Origin: an uncultured Lachnospiraceae bacterium
GTDB lineage: Bacteria > Bacillota > Clostridia > Lachnospirales > Lachnospiraceae
Direction: 5' to 3'
Length of the DNA stretch: 52,844 bases
Assembly (NCBI GenBank): GCA_902786515.1
Contig: CADADA010000017.1
Location: 1-52,844, forward strand
Positions within the stretch are counted from its first letter, which is position 1. The number at the start of each line of letters is the position of its first letter. The notes beneath the pieces are model-generated. The model did no database searches, was not told the DNA's origin, and was given only the letters and a program-made list of their open reading frames with translations. The position numbers were made by a program, and so were the translations under genes. Shown piece after piece: positions 27,177-35,990 of the stretch.

Positions 27177-27761
27177 ATGTTGAATTATAAAATTAAAAGA
27201 ATTATGGATATTATTGGTGCAGGAAGTGCAATTATAATATTTATGCCACTTATGTTACTGATTGCGTTGATGATTAAACTGACTTCGAAAGGACCGGTTA
27301 TTTTCAGACAGGAAAGGGTGGGACTGAACAGTAAAAAGTTTGTTATGTACAAATTCAGAACGATGAAAGTACAAAATTCTGAGGAAGAAATGGTACGATG
27401 GACAAGGAAGGGTGATCCGCGTGTTACACCGATAGGAAGAATATTAAGGCGGATGAGTCTTGATGAATTGCCACAGTTATTGAATGTATTGCAGGGAGAT
27501 ATGAGTCTGGTGGGACCAAGACCTGAGAGACCGTATTTTGTAGAAAAATTTAGAAAAGAGATACCGGGGTATATGGAAAAACACGATGTGCGTCCGGGAC
27601 TGACAGGATGGGCACAGATTAACGGATACAGAGGAGATACACCGATTGACAAAAGAGTGGAATATGACCGGTATTACATTGAAAACAGGACAATTTGGTT
27701 TGATGTAAAGATTATTATTTTAACAATTTTTAAAGGATTTATCAATAAGAATGCATATTAA
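27177..27761 (+). CDS. Initiating polyprenyl-phosphate phosphoglycosyl transferase (monotopic, PglC/WcaJ type)
   Basis: A 194-aa minimal bacterial sugar transferase. It moves a sugar-1-phosphate to undecaprenyl phosphate, the first membrane step of glycan synthesis. A single re-entrant hydrophobic helix (about 9-32) is followed by KGPVIFRQERVGLNSKKFVMYKFRTM, the DELPQLLNVLQGDMSLVGPRPE core with the catalytic Asp-Glu pair, and PGLTGWAQINGYRG. It lacks the extra N-terminal membrane domain of WbaP/WcaJ. Placed near the end of the cluster, so it likely starts the chain that the others extend. Confidence 0.93.
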   Translation: MLNYKIKRIMDIIGAGSAIIIFMPLMLLIALMIKLTSKGPVIFRQERVGLNSKKFVMYKFRTMKVQNSEEEMVRWTRKGDPRVTPIGRILRRMSLDELPQLLNVLQGDMSLVGPRPERPYFVEKFRKEIPGYMEKHDVRPGLTGWAQINGYRGDTPIDKRVEYDRYYIENRTIWFDVKIIILTIFKGFINKNAY

Positions 27762-27780
27762 TTGAAGAAAGGGATTACTA

Positions 27781-29061
27781 ATGAAAGAAAAAAAGAAGAA
27801 AAAAAATAAAAGAAAAAAATTTAAAATAACTCTGTTGATATTAGAATTGGTATTTACAATATTGGCGCTTGTAATAGGCGGTATGGGAGCATATTACACA
27901 ACTGCGAGTGATGCAAAAAAGATAGAAATCAGAAACGGTCTGGTAAAAACATTATCAGGATGGTCGTGGGTCAGAAACATTTTGCTTTCGTCTGAGCAGA
28001 AAGACTATGATAAGAATGTTAAAGACAGTGATTTTGATGAGTCAAAGATTGATGTAAATGAAAATGTCAGAAAACTTACAGGGTACACGAATATTGCTTT
28101 ATTCGGAATAGACGCGAGATATGATGAATTTGATAAGGAAACTAACAGCGATTCTATCATAATAGTAAATATAAATAATGACAGTGGTGAGGTAAGACTC
28201 ATTTCTGTTTACAGAGATACAATGCTTAAGATAAGAAAAAAGAATGGAGAGTCTGTATACTCAAAAGCTAATGAGGCATTCTTCAGGGGTGGTGCGGAAG
28301 GTGCCATTACTATGCTCAACACCAATCTTGATTTGGACATAAAAGATTATGTGACAGTGAATTTTTCAGGACTTACAGAGATAATCGATGCACTCGGCGG
28401 TGTTGATGTAAATATAACCGAAGAAGAAAGATTTTATATCAACGGATATCTTGTTGAGACCAGAAAAGTTACCGGAATGGATGCACCGGATGTAAATGAA
28501 GCCGGAAATGTTCATTTATCAGGATTACAGGCTACTGCGTATTGCAGAATAAGATATACTTCTTATTTTGACGAGACAGGTAAAGAATATAAGGATGACT
28601 TAGGAAGAACGGCAAGACAGAGGGCTGTACTGTCAAAACTTGTTGATAAAGCAAAGGCAGCAGGCAGCGACAAGATTATAAAGATAGCAAAGCAGATATT
28701 AAACAGCAATACAAAAGAAAAGACATTTGTAAAGACAAGTATGGATTTTGATGAAATAATGGATTTGATTCCGTTAATGATAGATTTTACCCTTACGGAT
28801 ACTGTTGGTTTCCCGTATACGCTTGCAATGCCGGACATTGACGGTGTAAGTTATGTTGTTGCAGAAGGACTGTCTTATAACGTAAGTAAGCTTCACCAGT
28901 TTATGTATGGAGACACTAATTATCATGTATCACCTAGTGTAAGAAAAATCAATGACTATCTGATTGATTATACGGGTGTTGATGAGGTGAAACTTCCTGA
29001 AGACAGAGAAACTGAGGAGACGGAGACTGAGACGGAAAGTTATACGGGAAGATATCGATGA
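27781..29061 (+). CDS. LytR-CpsA-Psr (LCP) family glycopolymer ligase
   Basis: A 426-aa membrane-anchored protein: very basic cytosolic start, one helix (about 17-38), then the LCP domain (about 95-340) with NIALFGIDAR, SDSIIIVNIN, and LISVYRDTMLKI, whose arginine contacts the polyprenyl pyrophosphate, plus ALGGVDVNI. LCP enzymes transfer lipid-linked glycans onto peptidoglycan. The acidic Thr/Glu tail (ETEETETETES) is dispensable-looking. It lies 19 nt after the initiating transferase with no terminator between, so it should be part of the glycan operon and anchor the product to the wall. Confidence 0.92.
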   Translation: MKEKKKKKNKRKKFKITLLILELVFTILALVIGGMGAYYTTASDAKKIEIRNGLVKTLSGWSWVRNILLSSEQKDYDKNVKDSDFDESKIDVNENVRKLTGYTNIALFGIDARYDEFDKETNSDSIIIVNINNDSGEVRLISVYRDTMLKIRKKNGESVYSKANEAFFRGGAEGAITMLNTNLDLDIKDYVTVNFSGLTEIIDALGGVDVNITEEERFYINGYLVETRKVTGMDAPDVNEAGNVHLSGLQATAYCRIRYTSYFDETGKEYKDDLGRTARQRAVLSKLVDKAKAAGSDKIIKIAKQILNSNTKEKTFVKTSMDFDEIMDLIPLMIDFTLTDTVGFPYTLAMPDIDGVSYVVAEGLSYNVSKLHQFMYGDTNYHVSPSVRKINDYLIDYTGVDEVKLPEDRETEETETETESYTGRYR

Positions 29062-29082
29062 AAAAATAAAATTTATACACAT

Positions 29083-29112
29083 TTTTAACACAATTCATTG
29101 TTAAAATATTAT
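29083..29112 (+). promoter_or_regulatory. Candidate promoter with inverted repeat before htrA
   Basis: TTTTAACA (29083-29090) and TGTTAAAA (29099-29106) form an 8-bp inverted repeat with an 8-nt gap. TTAACA (29085-29090) and TATTAT (29107-29112) with a 16-nt spacer could be the promoter, putting the repeat over it as an operator. It is not a CIRCE element. Confidence 0.4.
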
Positions 29113-29147
29113 CCATACAGGTTGTTGATGGAATGGAGGAATGAGTG

Positions 29148-30812
29148 ATGTTTGAAGAAAATGAGAATAATATGACAGGCGATACTGTCGAAGGTGAAGG
29201 AACAGAAGAAGTTGTGGTGGCTGAAAGTGAAGCCGGAAAAAATGAAAGTAGTGAAACCGGTCCGGTTAATGATAGTACATTGGGAATTGATGAGGAAGAA
29301 AAAGAGGTTGTAAGGGAGAACGATTTCAGGAATGAAGCTCCGGCTGAAGAAAATGCGAATCAAACTGCCTCATCAGAAGATACACCGGTTTCCACTTCAG
29401 AAGATTCTGAACTGAATAAGAGCATTGATAAGAGAGCTGCACAGGCTGCCAAAAGACAGTTGAAGCTGCAGAAGGAAGCTCAGAAGGAAGCACAGAAAAA
29501 GCAGGAAAAAGAAGCTAAAAAACCAAAGGTCTTAAAGTTCATTGCTGCGGCAGTACTTTTTGGAGTAATTGCCGGAGGCATAATGATTCTTATGCAGAAG
29601 CTGTATGATGACAATGGTTCGCACAAGCAGATTGCCAGAACGAATACAGAGGTGTTCAATTACGGCAGCGAAGATAAGAGTACAGAAGAAGAGAAAAAAG
29701 AGAAGAAGTCAGAGAAGAAGGAAGATAAAAAGGAAGACAGTGAGGAAGAGGACACTACAGAGACAGAGAAAAAGTCTTCAGACGCAGTTGAGATAACAGA
29801 CGTATCAGCAGTAGTTGACGAAGTTATGCCTAGTGTTGTTTCAATCACAAGTACGGAAATTGTCCAGTCGGCGAATAATGATTTCTGGAGCTATTTTTAC
29901 GGATATGGCAATGATTCTGGCGAACAGTATGAGTCAACTGGTGCAGGTTCGGGTATTATTGTAGGAGAGAATGATACAGAGCTTCTTATTGTTACTAATG
30001 AACATGTAGTAGCATCAGCAGACTCTCTGGAAGTAAAATTTGTTGATGATGAATCTGTCGCCGCTACGGTGAGAGGACAGAATGAAAAGCAGGATATCGC
30101 AGTTATATCTGTAAAGCTTTCAGATATTAAAAGCAGTACGATTGATGCAATTAAGATTGCAACTTTGGGAGATTCAGACAAATTGTCTGTAGGAGAAGGG
30201 GCAATCGCTATAGGAAATGCTCTTGGTTACGGACAGTCAGTGACTACCGGAGTTATCAGTGCATTGAACAGAACCATTAAGGTGGACAGTTATGACAGAA
30301 CGGTAATACAGACTGATGCAGCTATCAGCCCGGGAAACAGTGGTGGAGCGCTTTTGAATGTTAAAGGTGAGCTTATAGGTATCAACTGTGCAAAGAGCGT
30401 GGATGACTATGCAGAGGGAATGGGATATGCGATTCCGATTACCCTTGTGAAAGACCTGATTGATGATATGATGACAAAGGAAGTCAGGGAAGAAGTTGCA
30501 GAAGCTGATAAGGGGTATCTGAACATTTACGGAAAAGATGTGACATCAGACTTATCGCAAATGTATGATATTCCTGAAGGCGTGTATGTCATGGAAGTTA
30601 TTAAGGATGGAGCTGCAGAAAAAGCAGGTATATCTAAGTATGATGTTATTACCGCTGTTGAAGATGAGGATGTATCTTCGATGCAGGAGCTTCAGGATTT
30701 GCTCGCTTATTATAAGAAGGGTGAAAAGGTAAGTATAACAATTCAGACATTAGACGGCAATGAATACAAAGAGAAAAAAGTCGATGTAACACTTGGCGGC
30801 GAGATGGAATAA
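29148..30812 (+). CDS. htrA: HtrA/DegP-type membrane-anchored serine protease
   Basis: Quality-control protease of 554 aa acting outside the membrane. Residues 1-125 are a long acidic, then basic, low-complexity cytosolic segment; one helix spans about 130-150; a second Lys/Glu/Asp-rich linker follows to about 205. The trypsin-like domain has the triad His286 (TNEHVV), Asp316 (KQDIAVI) and Ser398 (SPGNSGGALL). A single PDZ domain is at about 455-550 (EVIKDGAAEKAGISKYDVI). Start ATG 29148 follows GGAGGA; the GTG one codon earlier is an alternative. Likely stands alone, with a hairpin after it. Confidence 0.95.
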   Translation: MFEENENNMTGDTVEGEGTEEVVVAESEAGKNESSETGPVNDSTLGIDEEEKEVVRENDFRNEAPAEENANQTASSEDTPVSTSEDSELNKSIDKRAAQAAKRQLKLQKEAQKEAQKKQEKEAKKPKVLKFIAAAVLFGVIAGGIMILMQKLYDDNGSHKQIARTNTEVFNYGSEDKSTEEEKKEKKSEKKEDKKEDSEEEDTTETEKKSSDAVEITDVSAVVDEVMPSVVSITSTEIVQSANNDFWSYFYGYGNDSGEQYESTGAGSGIIVGENDTELLIVTNEHVVASADSLEVKFVDDESVAATVRGQNEKQDIAVISVKLSDIKSSTIDAIKIATLGDSDKLSVGEGAIAIGNALGYGQSVTTGVISALNRTIKVDSYDRTVIQTDAAISPGNSGGALLNVKGELIGINCAKSVDDYAEGMGYAIPITLVKDLIDDMMTKEVREEVAEADKGYLNIYGKDVTSDLSQMYDIPEGVYVMEVIKDGAAEKAGISKYDVITAVEDEDVSSMQELQDLLAYYKKGEKVSITIQTLDGNEYKEKKVDVTLGGEME

Positions 30813-30820
30813 ATAATAAA

Positions 30821-30866
30821 GGACTGTCATTTTATTAAATTCAGATTGATAAAATGGCAGTCCATT
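30821..30866 (+). terminator. Terminator after htrA
   Basis: A 15-bp stem with one G-T pair (30821-30835 with 30849-30863), 13-nt loop and ATTT tail. Confidence 0.75.
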
Positions 30867-30880
30867 TGCTTATAAACAGG

Positions 30881-30909
30881 TTGTCTTTTTTATAAAAATA
30901 AAGTATGAT
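30881..30909 (+). promoter_or_regulatory. Promoter of pfp-clpX-hydF-rnhA
   Basis: TTGTCT at 30881-30886 and TATGAT at 30904-30909 with a 17-nt spacer. The four genes that follow are spaced by 0-7 nt or overlap, indicating one transcript. Confidence 0.6.
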
Positions 30910-30944
30910 TAACAAAGAACTTTGTATTAAGAAAGGATCGGAAT

Positions 30945-32192
30945 ATGAGTGAAAAATATAATTTAGTAGTAGGACAGAGTGGAGGTCCGACTACGGTGAT
31001 AAATGCAAGCCTTTATGGTGTAATAGTTGAAGCTGCGGAAAAACAGGACAGCATAGAAAAAGTCTATGGAATGATAAACGGTATTGAAGGTTTTATCAAC
31101 GACAATTATATGGACATCAATAAAGAGATGTCATATGATGACATAGAATTATTGAGGTCTACACCATCATCTTATCTGGGTTCATGTCGGTATAAGCTTT
31201 CAGAAGACATGAACGATGCGACTTACAGACTCATTTTTGAAAAATTTGAAAAGCTGAATATAAGATATTTTATATATATAGGCGGTAATGATTCGATGGA
31301 TACTGTCAGCAAGCTTACAAGATACGCCGATATGACAAACAGTCCAGTGCGTATCATAGGCGTTCCGAAGACAATAGACAATGACCTGATGCTTACAGAC
31401 CACTCGCCGGGATTTGGAAGTGCTGCAAAATATGTGGCGACGACAGTGAGAGATATCGTGATGGATGCATCTGTCTATGATACAAAATCAGTTACAATTA
31501 TTGAACTTATGGGAAGACATGCAGGATGGATTACTGCATCAAGTGTACTTGCAAGAAAGTATGAAGGAGATAACCCGTATCTTATATATCTTCCTGAAGT
31601 GGCATTTGACATAGACAGGTTTATCAAAGATGTATCAAAATGTTTAGAGACAAAGAATAATGTAGTAGTATGTGTGTCAGAAGGTATTAAGGACAGTGAG
31701 GGAAAATTCATTTGCGAATATGCCGGCTGTACAGGTGTAGATACGTTTGGACATAAGATGCTTACAGGCTGTGGAAAGTATCTGGAAAATATTGTGAAAG
31801 AACGTCTTGAAGTGAAAGTGCGCTCTGTAGAATTAAATGTTAATCAGAGATGTAAAGCAGTGCTTGCATCAAAGACAGATGTGGATGAGGCTGTTTTGGC
31901 AGGTACATACGGAGTGGATGCGCTTCTTGAACAGAAGACCGGATGCATGGTCGCATTTGAGAGAATTCCGGGAAAAGAATATGAGATTAGATGCAAACTT
32001 GTGGATTGCAGTGAGGTATGCAACCGTGAGAAAGTGGTATCAAGAGAATGGATTAATGAAGATGGCAATGATATAGGTAAAGAGTTTATTGACTATGCGA
32101 AACCGCTGATTATAGGAGAAAATGAAGGAATCATAAAGGATGGTTTGCCGATGTATGTATATAGAAAAGATAATAATGCGAAAGGAATGTGA
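30945..32192 (+). CDS. pfp: Diphosphate-dependent 6-phosphofructokinase
   Basis: Phosphorylates fructose-6-phosphate in glycolysis. 415 aa, in the longer Clostridia-type group. The substrate block IGGNDSMDT (113-117 for GGNDS) has Asp116 where ATP enzymes carry Gly in GGDGS, and PKTIDND (141-147) has Lys where ATP enzymes usually have a small residue. Both features mark PPi use. Other conserved parts are GQSGGPTTVINAS, PGFGSAAKY and MGRHAGWIT. AAAGGA precedes the start. clpX begins 7 nt downstream. PPi specificity is from these residues and not proven. Confidence 0.9.
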   Translation: MSEKYNLVVGQSGGPTTVINASLYGVIVEAAEKQDSIEKVYGMINGIEGFINDNYMDINKEMSYDDIELLRSTPSSYLGSCRYKLSEDMNDATYRLIFEKFEKLNIRYFIYIGGNDSMDTVSKLTRYADMTNSPVRIIGVPKTIDNDLMLTDHSPGFGSAAKYVATTVRDIVMDASVYDTKSVTIIELMGRHAGWITASSVLARKYEGDNPYLIYLPEVAFDIDRFIKDVSKCLETKNNVVVCVSEGIKDSEGKFICEYAGCTGVDTFGHKMLTGCGKYLENIVKERLEVKVRSVELNVNQRCKAVLASKTDVDEAVLAGTYGVDALLEQKTGCMVAFERIPGKEYEIRCKLVDCSEVCNREKVVSREWINEDGNDIGKEFIDYAKPLIIGENEGIIKDGLPMYVYRKDNNAKGM

Positions 32193-32199
32193 GAACTAA

Positions 32200-33642
32200 A
32201 TGTCGGGTGAATATGAAAAATTTTGCTATATATGCAGGAGAACTGAAGAGAAGACAGGACCACAGATTACGATGCCCGGAGGAATCAATATATGTTCCGA
32301 CTGTATGCAGAAGACATTTGATATGTTAGATGCCAACGGTCTGGCAAATATTGACATGAGTGGTTTTAATCTGAACCCTCAGGAATCTGCAAAAGTCAGC
32401 CTTGATAAAGAAACAGAAGAAAGTGATGAGAGTAAAAACAAGAATCAAAAAGATATTTCAAGACTTGGCAATATAAGTTTTGTAAATCTTGCTGATTTAC
32501 AGGGTCAGATTCCACGAAGACAGAAGTTAAAAAAGAAGAAAAAAAATACAGAGCCGGTAATAGACATTTCAAAAATTCCTGCACCGCATAAGATTAAAGC
32601 AAGTCTTGATGAGTATGTGATAGGTCAGGAGCATGCAAAAAAAGTTATGTCTGTAGCCGTATATAATCATTACAAGAGAATATCTCTGGGGGATGACCCG
32701 GATGTATTGATAGGCAAGTCTAATATGCTTATGATTGGACCGACCGGATGTGGTAAGACATATCTGGTTCAGACACTTGCAAAGCTGCTTGATGTGCCAT
32801 TGGCGATAGCGGATGCCACATCACTTACAGAGGCAGGATATATAGGTGACGACATTGAAAGTGTAGTATCCAAGCTTCTTGCTGCTGCCGACAATGATGT
32901 GGATAAAGCAGAGACCGGTATTATATTTATAGACGAGATAGATAAGATCGCAAAAAAGAAAAATGCAAACAGCAGGGATGTTAGCGGTGAAAGTGTACAG
33001 CAGGGACTTTTAAAACTTTTAGAAGGAAGTGAAGTTGAGGTTCCTGTCGGTGCTAACAGTAAAAATGCAATGGTTCCATTGGCAACTGTTAATACAAAGA
33101 ATATTTTATTTATCTGTGGCGGGGCATTCCCTGATATTGATAATATTATAAAAGAGAGACTTAATAAGCAGTCATCTATAGGTTTTATGGCTGATTTAAA
33201 GGACAAGTATGATAATGAGGAAAATATTTTAAAATACGTCACTATTGAGGATTTAAAAAACTACGGAATGATTCCTGAATTTCTCGGAAGACTTCCTATA
33301 TTATTCACATTGGAAGGCCTTACAAAAGAAATGCTTGTAAAGGTGCTTGAGGAGCCAAAGAATGCACTGCTTAAGCAATATAAGAAGCTTCTTGAGATGG
33401 ATGAGGTACAATTGTTATTTGATGAAGGTTCTTTGGAAGCCATCGCCACAAAGGCGTTGGAAAAGAAGACGGGTGCCAGAGCACTACGGGCTATTATCGA
33501 AGAATTTATGCTTGATATAATGTATGAGATTCCGAAGGATGATAATATCGGAAGAGTAACTATTACAAGAGAATATGTCGAGAATACAGGTGGTCCGGTC
33601 ATTGAGATGAGAGGAGTAACACCTATTGAGGAGAATGGATAA
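32200..33642 (+). CDS. clpX: ATP-dependent protease ATPase subunit ClpX
   Basis: Unfoldase that feeds proteins to ClpP. 480 aa, about 55 longer than most ClpX. N-terminal C4 zinc domain (CYIC at 9-12, ICSDC about 31-35). A Lys/Asp/Asn-rich linker of roughly 65 residues follows, to about 124. The AAA+ core then has Walker A GPTGCGKT (180-187), the AGYIGDD pore loop, Walker B IIFIDEIDKIA, the SSIGFMAD loop with IGF (327-329) that docks on ClpP, and the sensor region KTGARALRAIIE. No clpP is nearby. The stop is directly followed by the hydF start. Confidence 0.95.
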   Translation: MSGEYEKFCYICRRTEEKTGPQITMPGGINICSDCMQKTFDMLDANGLANIDMSGFNLNPQESAKVSLDKETEESDESKNKNQKDISRLGNISFVNLADLQGQIPRRQKLKKKKKNTEPVIDISKIPAPHKIKASLDEYVIGQEHAKKVMSVAVYNHYKRISLGDDPDVLIGKSNMLMIGPTGCGKTYLVQTLAKLLDVPLAIADATSLTEAGYIGDDIESVVSKLLAAADNDVDKAETGIIFIDEIDKIAKKKNANSRDVSGESVQQGLLKLLEGSEVEVPVGANSKNAMVPLATVNTKNILFICGGAFPDIDNIIKERLNKQSSIGFMADLKDKYDNEENILKYVTIEDLKNYGMIPEFLGRLPILFTLEGLTKEMLVKVLEEPKNALLKQYKKLLEMDEVQLLFDEGSLEAIATKALEKKTGARALRAIIEEFMLDIMYEIPKDDNIGRVTITREYVENTGGPVIEMRGVTPIEENG

Positions 33643-34869
33643 ATGGATGTATCAAATTTGAATATGACTCCATCATCTGAAAGAGTACACATTGTATTCA
33701 TGGGCAGAATGAATAGTGGAAAATCATCCCTTATAAATGCTCTTACAGGTCAGCATACATCTATCGTATCAGAGGTTCGGGGGACTACCACGGATCCTGT
33801 CAGAAAAGCTATGGAAATAAATGGAATAGGACCTTGTGTACTGGTGGATACGGCCGGATTTGATGACACCGGAGAGTTAGGAGAGAAAAGAGCAGAGAAG
33901 GCAGCTAATGCAGCTGATTTGGCGGATATTGTAGTAATGACGATTTGCGATAATGACGTTTCACTTGAGAAACAATGGTATGACCGGCTGATGAAAAAGG
34001 GAATACCTGTTATAATAGCAATTACCAAAACAGATTTGGATGCGTTTGATGATGAAACGGTAAAAAGTATTGAACAGATTTTTAATTCAAAACCAGTGAT
34101 TACAAGTGTAGTAAATAATCTTGGAGTGGATGAACTGCTAAGACGTCTGGTTTTGGTTTCGAAAGATAATGTGAAAGAAAGATTTATTACCGGTAATCTG
34201 GTATCAGCGGGTGATGTGGTGTTGCTGATTATGCCACAGGATATTCAGGCTCCGAAGGGAAGACTGATATTACCACAGGTACAGACTATAAGAGAGTTGT
34301 TAGACAGGGGATGTATAGTCATAAGTACTACGGCTGAAAAAATGAAGGAAGCGATTGGATCCCTAAAAGAAGCACCAAAGCTTGTAATTACGGACTCTCA
34401 GGTTTTTAAAAAAGTGTATGATATTAAGCCGGAAGAAAGCATGCTTACATCATTTTCTACACTGTTTGCAGCATATAAGGGAGATATAGATGCGTATGTA
34501 AATGGTGCAGAGAATATACAGAGTCTGACTAAAGAATCGAAAGTATTGATTGCTGAATGTTGTACGCACGCACCGATGCAGGAGGATATCGGACGTGTAA
34601 AAATCCCGGGATTATTGAGAAAACGGTTTGGAGAGACTATACAGATAGATGTAGTCAGCGGTATGGATTTTCCTGAAGATTTAAGCAGCTATGACCTTAT
34701 TATACAATGTGGAGCATGTATGTTTAACAGAAGATATGTCATGAGCAGAATTGAGCGGGCAAAAGAGGCAGATGTACCTATTACAAATTATGGAATTGCC
34801 ATAGCCTGGTTAAATGGTATATTGGACAAGATAGAATTACCGAAAGGAAATAATTTGGATAATGGCTAA
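33643..34869 (+). CDS. hydF: [FeFe]-hydrogenase H-cluster maturation GTPase HydF
   Basis: Scaffold GTPase that assembles the two-iron subcluster and delivers it to [FeFe]-hydrogenase. 408 aa, full length. The G domain has the P-loop GRMNSGKSS (21-29), RGTTTDPV switch, DTAGFDD and TKTD. The C-terminal cluster domain has Cys307-Thr-His309, then Cys356-Gly-Ala-Cys359, matching the CxHx(46-53)CxxC pattern that holds the 4Fe-4S cluster. Start codon abuts the clpX stop; rnhA overlaps its end by 8 nt. Partner maturases HydE and HydG are not in the window, so they must lie elsewhere. Confidence 0.96.
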   Translation: MDVSNLNMTPSSERVHIVFMGRMNSGKSSLINALTGQHTSIVSEVRGTTTDPVRKAMEINGIGPCVLVDTAGFDDTGELGEKRAEKAANAADLADIVVMTICDNDVSLEKQWYDRLMKKGIPVIIAITKTDLDAFDDETVKSIEQIFNSKPVITSVVNNLGVDELLRRLVLVSKDNVKERFITGNLVSAGDVVLLIMPQDIQAPKGRLILPQVQTIRELLDRGCIVISTTAEKMKEAIGSLKEAPKLVITDSQVFKKVYDIKPEESMLTSFSTLFAAYKGDIDAYVNGAENIQSLTKESKVLIAECCTHAPMQEDIGRVKIPGLLRKRFGETIQIDVVSGMDFPEDLSSYDLIIQCGACMFNRRYVMSRIERAKEADVPITNYGIAIAWLNGILDKIELPKGNNLDNG

Positions 34870-35479
34870 AAAGTATTACGTAGTTAGAAAGGGGAGAACC
34901 CCCGGAATATATTTGACATGGAATGACTGTAAAGCTCAGATAGACGGTTTTTCAGGAGCGGAATATAAGAGCTTTATGACGAGTGAGCAGGCGGCAGCAT
35001 ATGTTGAAGGAGAAGCTGCCGTAGAGATAGAGACAAAGACTGAAAACGGTATTCCCGTCACTGATGAAAAAAATGCAGTTGCGTATGTAGATGGAAGTTA
35101 TAATGATGCAACGAAGGATTTTTCTTACGGTGTTGTTATGTTTCACAATGGAGAGGAAAAACATTTCTCAGAAAAAGTTGATGACACAAAACTGGCAGAA
35201 ATGAGAAACGTTGCAGGAGAGATAAAGGGGGCTGAGCGCGCGATGTGTTACGCCGTTGAAAATAATTGTGAGACTTTGGTAATCTATCATGATTACGAGG
35301 GAATTGCAAAATGGTGTACAGGCGCATGGAAAGCGAATAAAGAAGGTACAATCGCGTACAAAGAATATTATGACAAAATCAGCAGTAGTCTGAAAATTGA
35401 ATTCAGGAAGGTAAAAGGACATTCGGGTGACAGATATAATGATGTGGCAGACAGTCTGGCGAAGAGTGCAATTTTTTAG
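34862..35479 (+). CDS. rnhA: Ribonuclease HI with N-terminal viroplasmin-type domain
   Basis: Cuts the RNA strand of RNA-DNA hybrids. 205 aa. Residues 1-48 are the small viroplasmin (hybrid-binding) domain, with YYVVRKGRTPGIYLTWNDC, as in eukaryotic RNase H1. The catalytic domain (about 70-205) has the four acidic residues Asp77 (AYVDGSY), Glu120 (NVAGEIKG), Asp144 (IYHDYEG) and Asp194 (DRYNDVAD), with His187 in KGHSGD. The start overlaps hydF by 8 nt. Confidence 0.95.
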   Translation: MAKKYYVVRKGRTPGIYLTWNDCKAQIDGFSGAEYKSFMTSEQAAAYVEGEAAVEIETKTENGIPVTDEKNAVAYVDGSYNDATKDFSYGVVMFHNGEEKHFSEKVDDTKLAEMRNVAGEIKGAERAMCYAVENNCETLVIYHDYEGIAKWCTGAWKANKEGTIAYKEYYDKISSSLKIEFRKVKGHSGDRYNDVADSLAKSAIF

Positions 35480-35483
35480 ATGA

Positions 35484-35512
35484 TTGAATTCATGTGAAAA
35501 AAATGATAAAAT
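35484..35512 (+). promoter_or_regulatory. Promoter of the 138-aa protein gene
   Basis: TTGAAT at 35484-35489 and TAAAAT at 35507-35512, spacer 17 nt. Confidence 0.6.
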
Positions 35513-35542
35513 AATTCAATAAGTATTACATGGAGGAAATAT

Positions 35543-35959
35543 ATGAACGCATTAATTAACGCTCTTGGACTTACATTTAGTAATCAGGGTATCAAGTATG
35601 CCGTAGCCGGGCAGAATGAAGAGGCTATTATTATCATGCAGAAGATGAAGAAGGCACCGGTAACGTTAAAGATAGTCTACATAGTTGCCGAAGATATGCA
35701 GTCCATGTCCATTAAGTTTTATAATCTTTATCATGTAGAACGTGTGACGGAACGATTGATATTGAAGGTCAATGAGCTTAATAAAATATATAGATGGGTA
35801 AAGCTCACAATAGAAGATACCGATGTTGTTATGAGTATGGATCACATGGTGGACGAGACAAATATCGGCAGGCTTGCAGTCCAGCTGGCACTAATAGGTG
35901 TCCAGATGGGAGATTTGATGTATCAGCAGATTGATGAGATGTATGAGAAGAAAGAGTAA
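35543..35959 (+). CDS. Small conserved-looking protein, YbjN-like fold possible
   Basis: A 138-aa soluble protein with a good ribosome site (GGAGG) and its own promoter and terminator. The sequence alternates hydrophobic strands (VTLKIVYIVAED, MSIKFYNLYHV, WVKLTIEDTDVVMSMD) with helices at the ends, and ends in a helical IGVQMGDLMYQQIDEMYEKK. This alpha/beta pattern resembles YbjN/secretion-chaperone-like proteins, but I do not recognise a defining motif. No signal peptide or membrane segment. Function unknown. Confidence 0.7.
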   Translation: MNALINALGLTFSNQGIKYAVAGQNEEAIIIMQKMKKAPVTLKIVYIVAEDMQSMSIKFYNLYHVERVTERLILKVNELNKIYRWVKLTIEDTDVVMSMDHMVDETNIGRLAVQLALIGVQMGDLMYQQIDEMYEKKE

Positions 35960-35966
35960 AGCATGT

Positions 35967-35990
35967 GGCGTCAGCTTTTAAGCTGACGCC
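35967..35990. terminator. Bidirectional terminator overlapping a coding end
   Basis: A perfect 10 to 11-bp inverted repeat (35967-35977 with 35980-35990), GC-rich, between convergent genes. The stop codon of the minus-strand deacetylase (35971-35973) lies inside the stem, so its last residues are encoded by the hairpin. Confidence 0.85.

Noticed and set aside
29083..29106. CIRCE heat-shock operator before htrA
   Set aside because: The inverted repeat TTTTAACA/TGTTAAAA does not match TTAGCACTC-N9-GAGTGCTAA.
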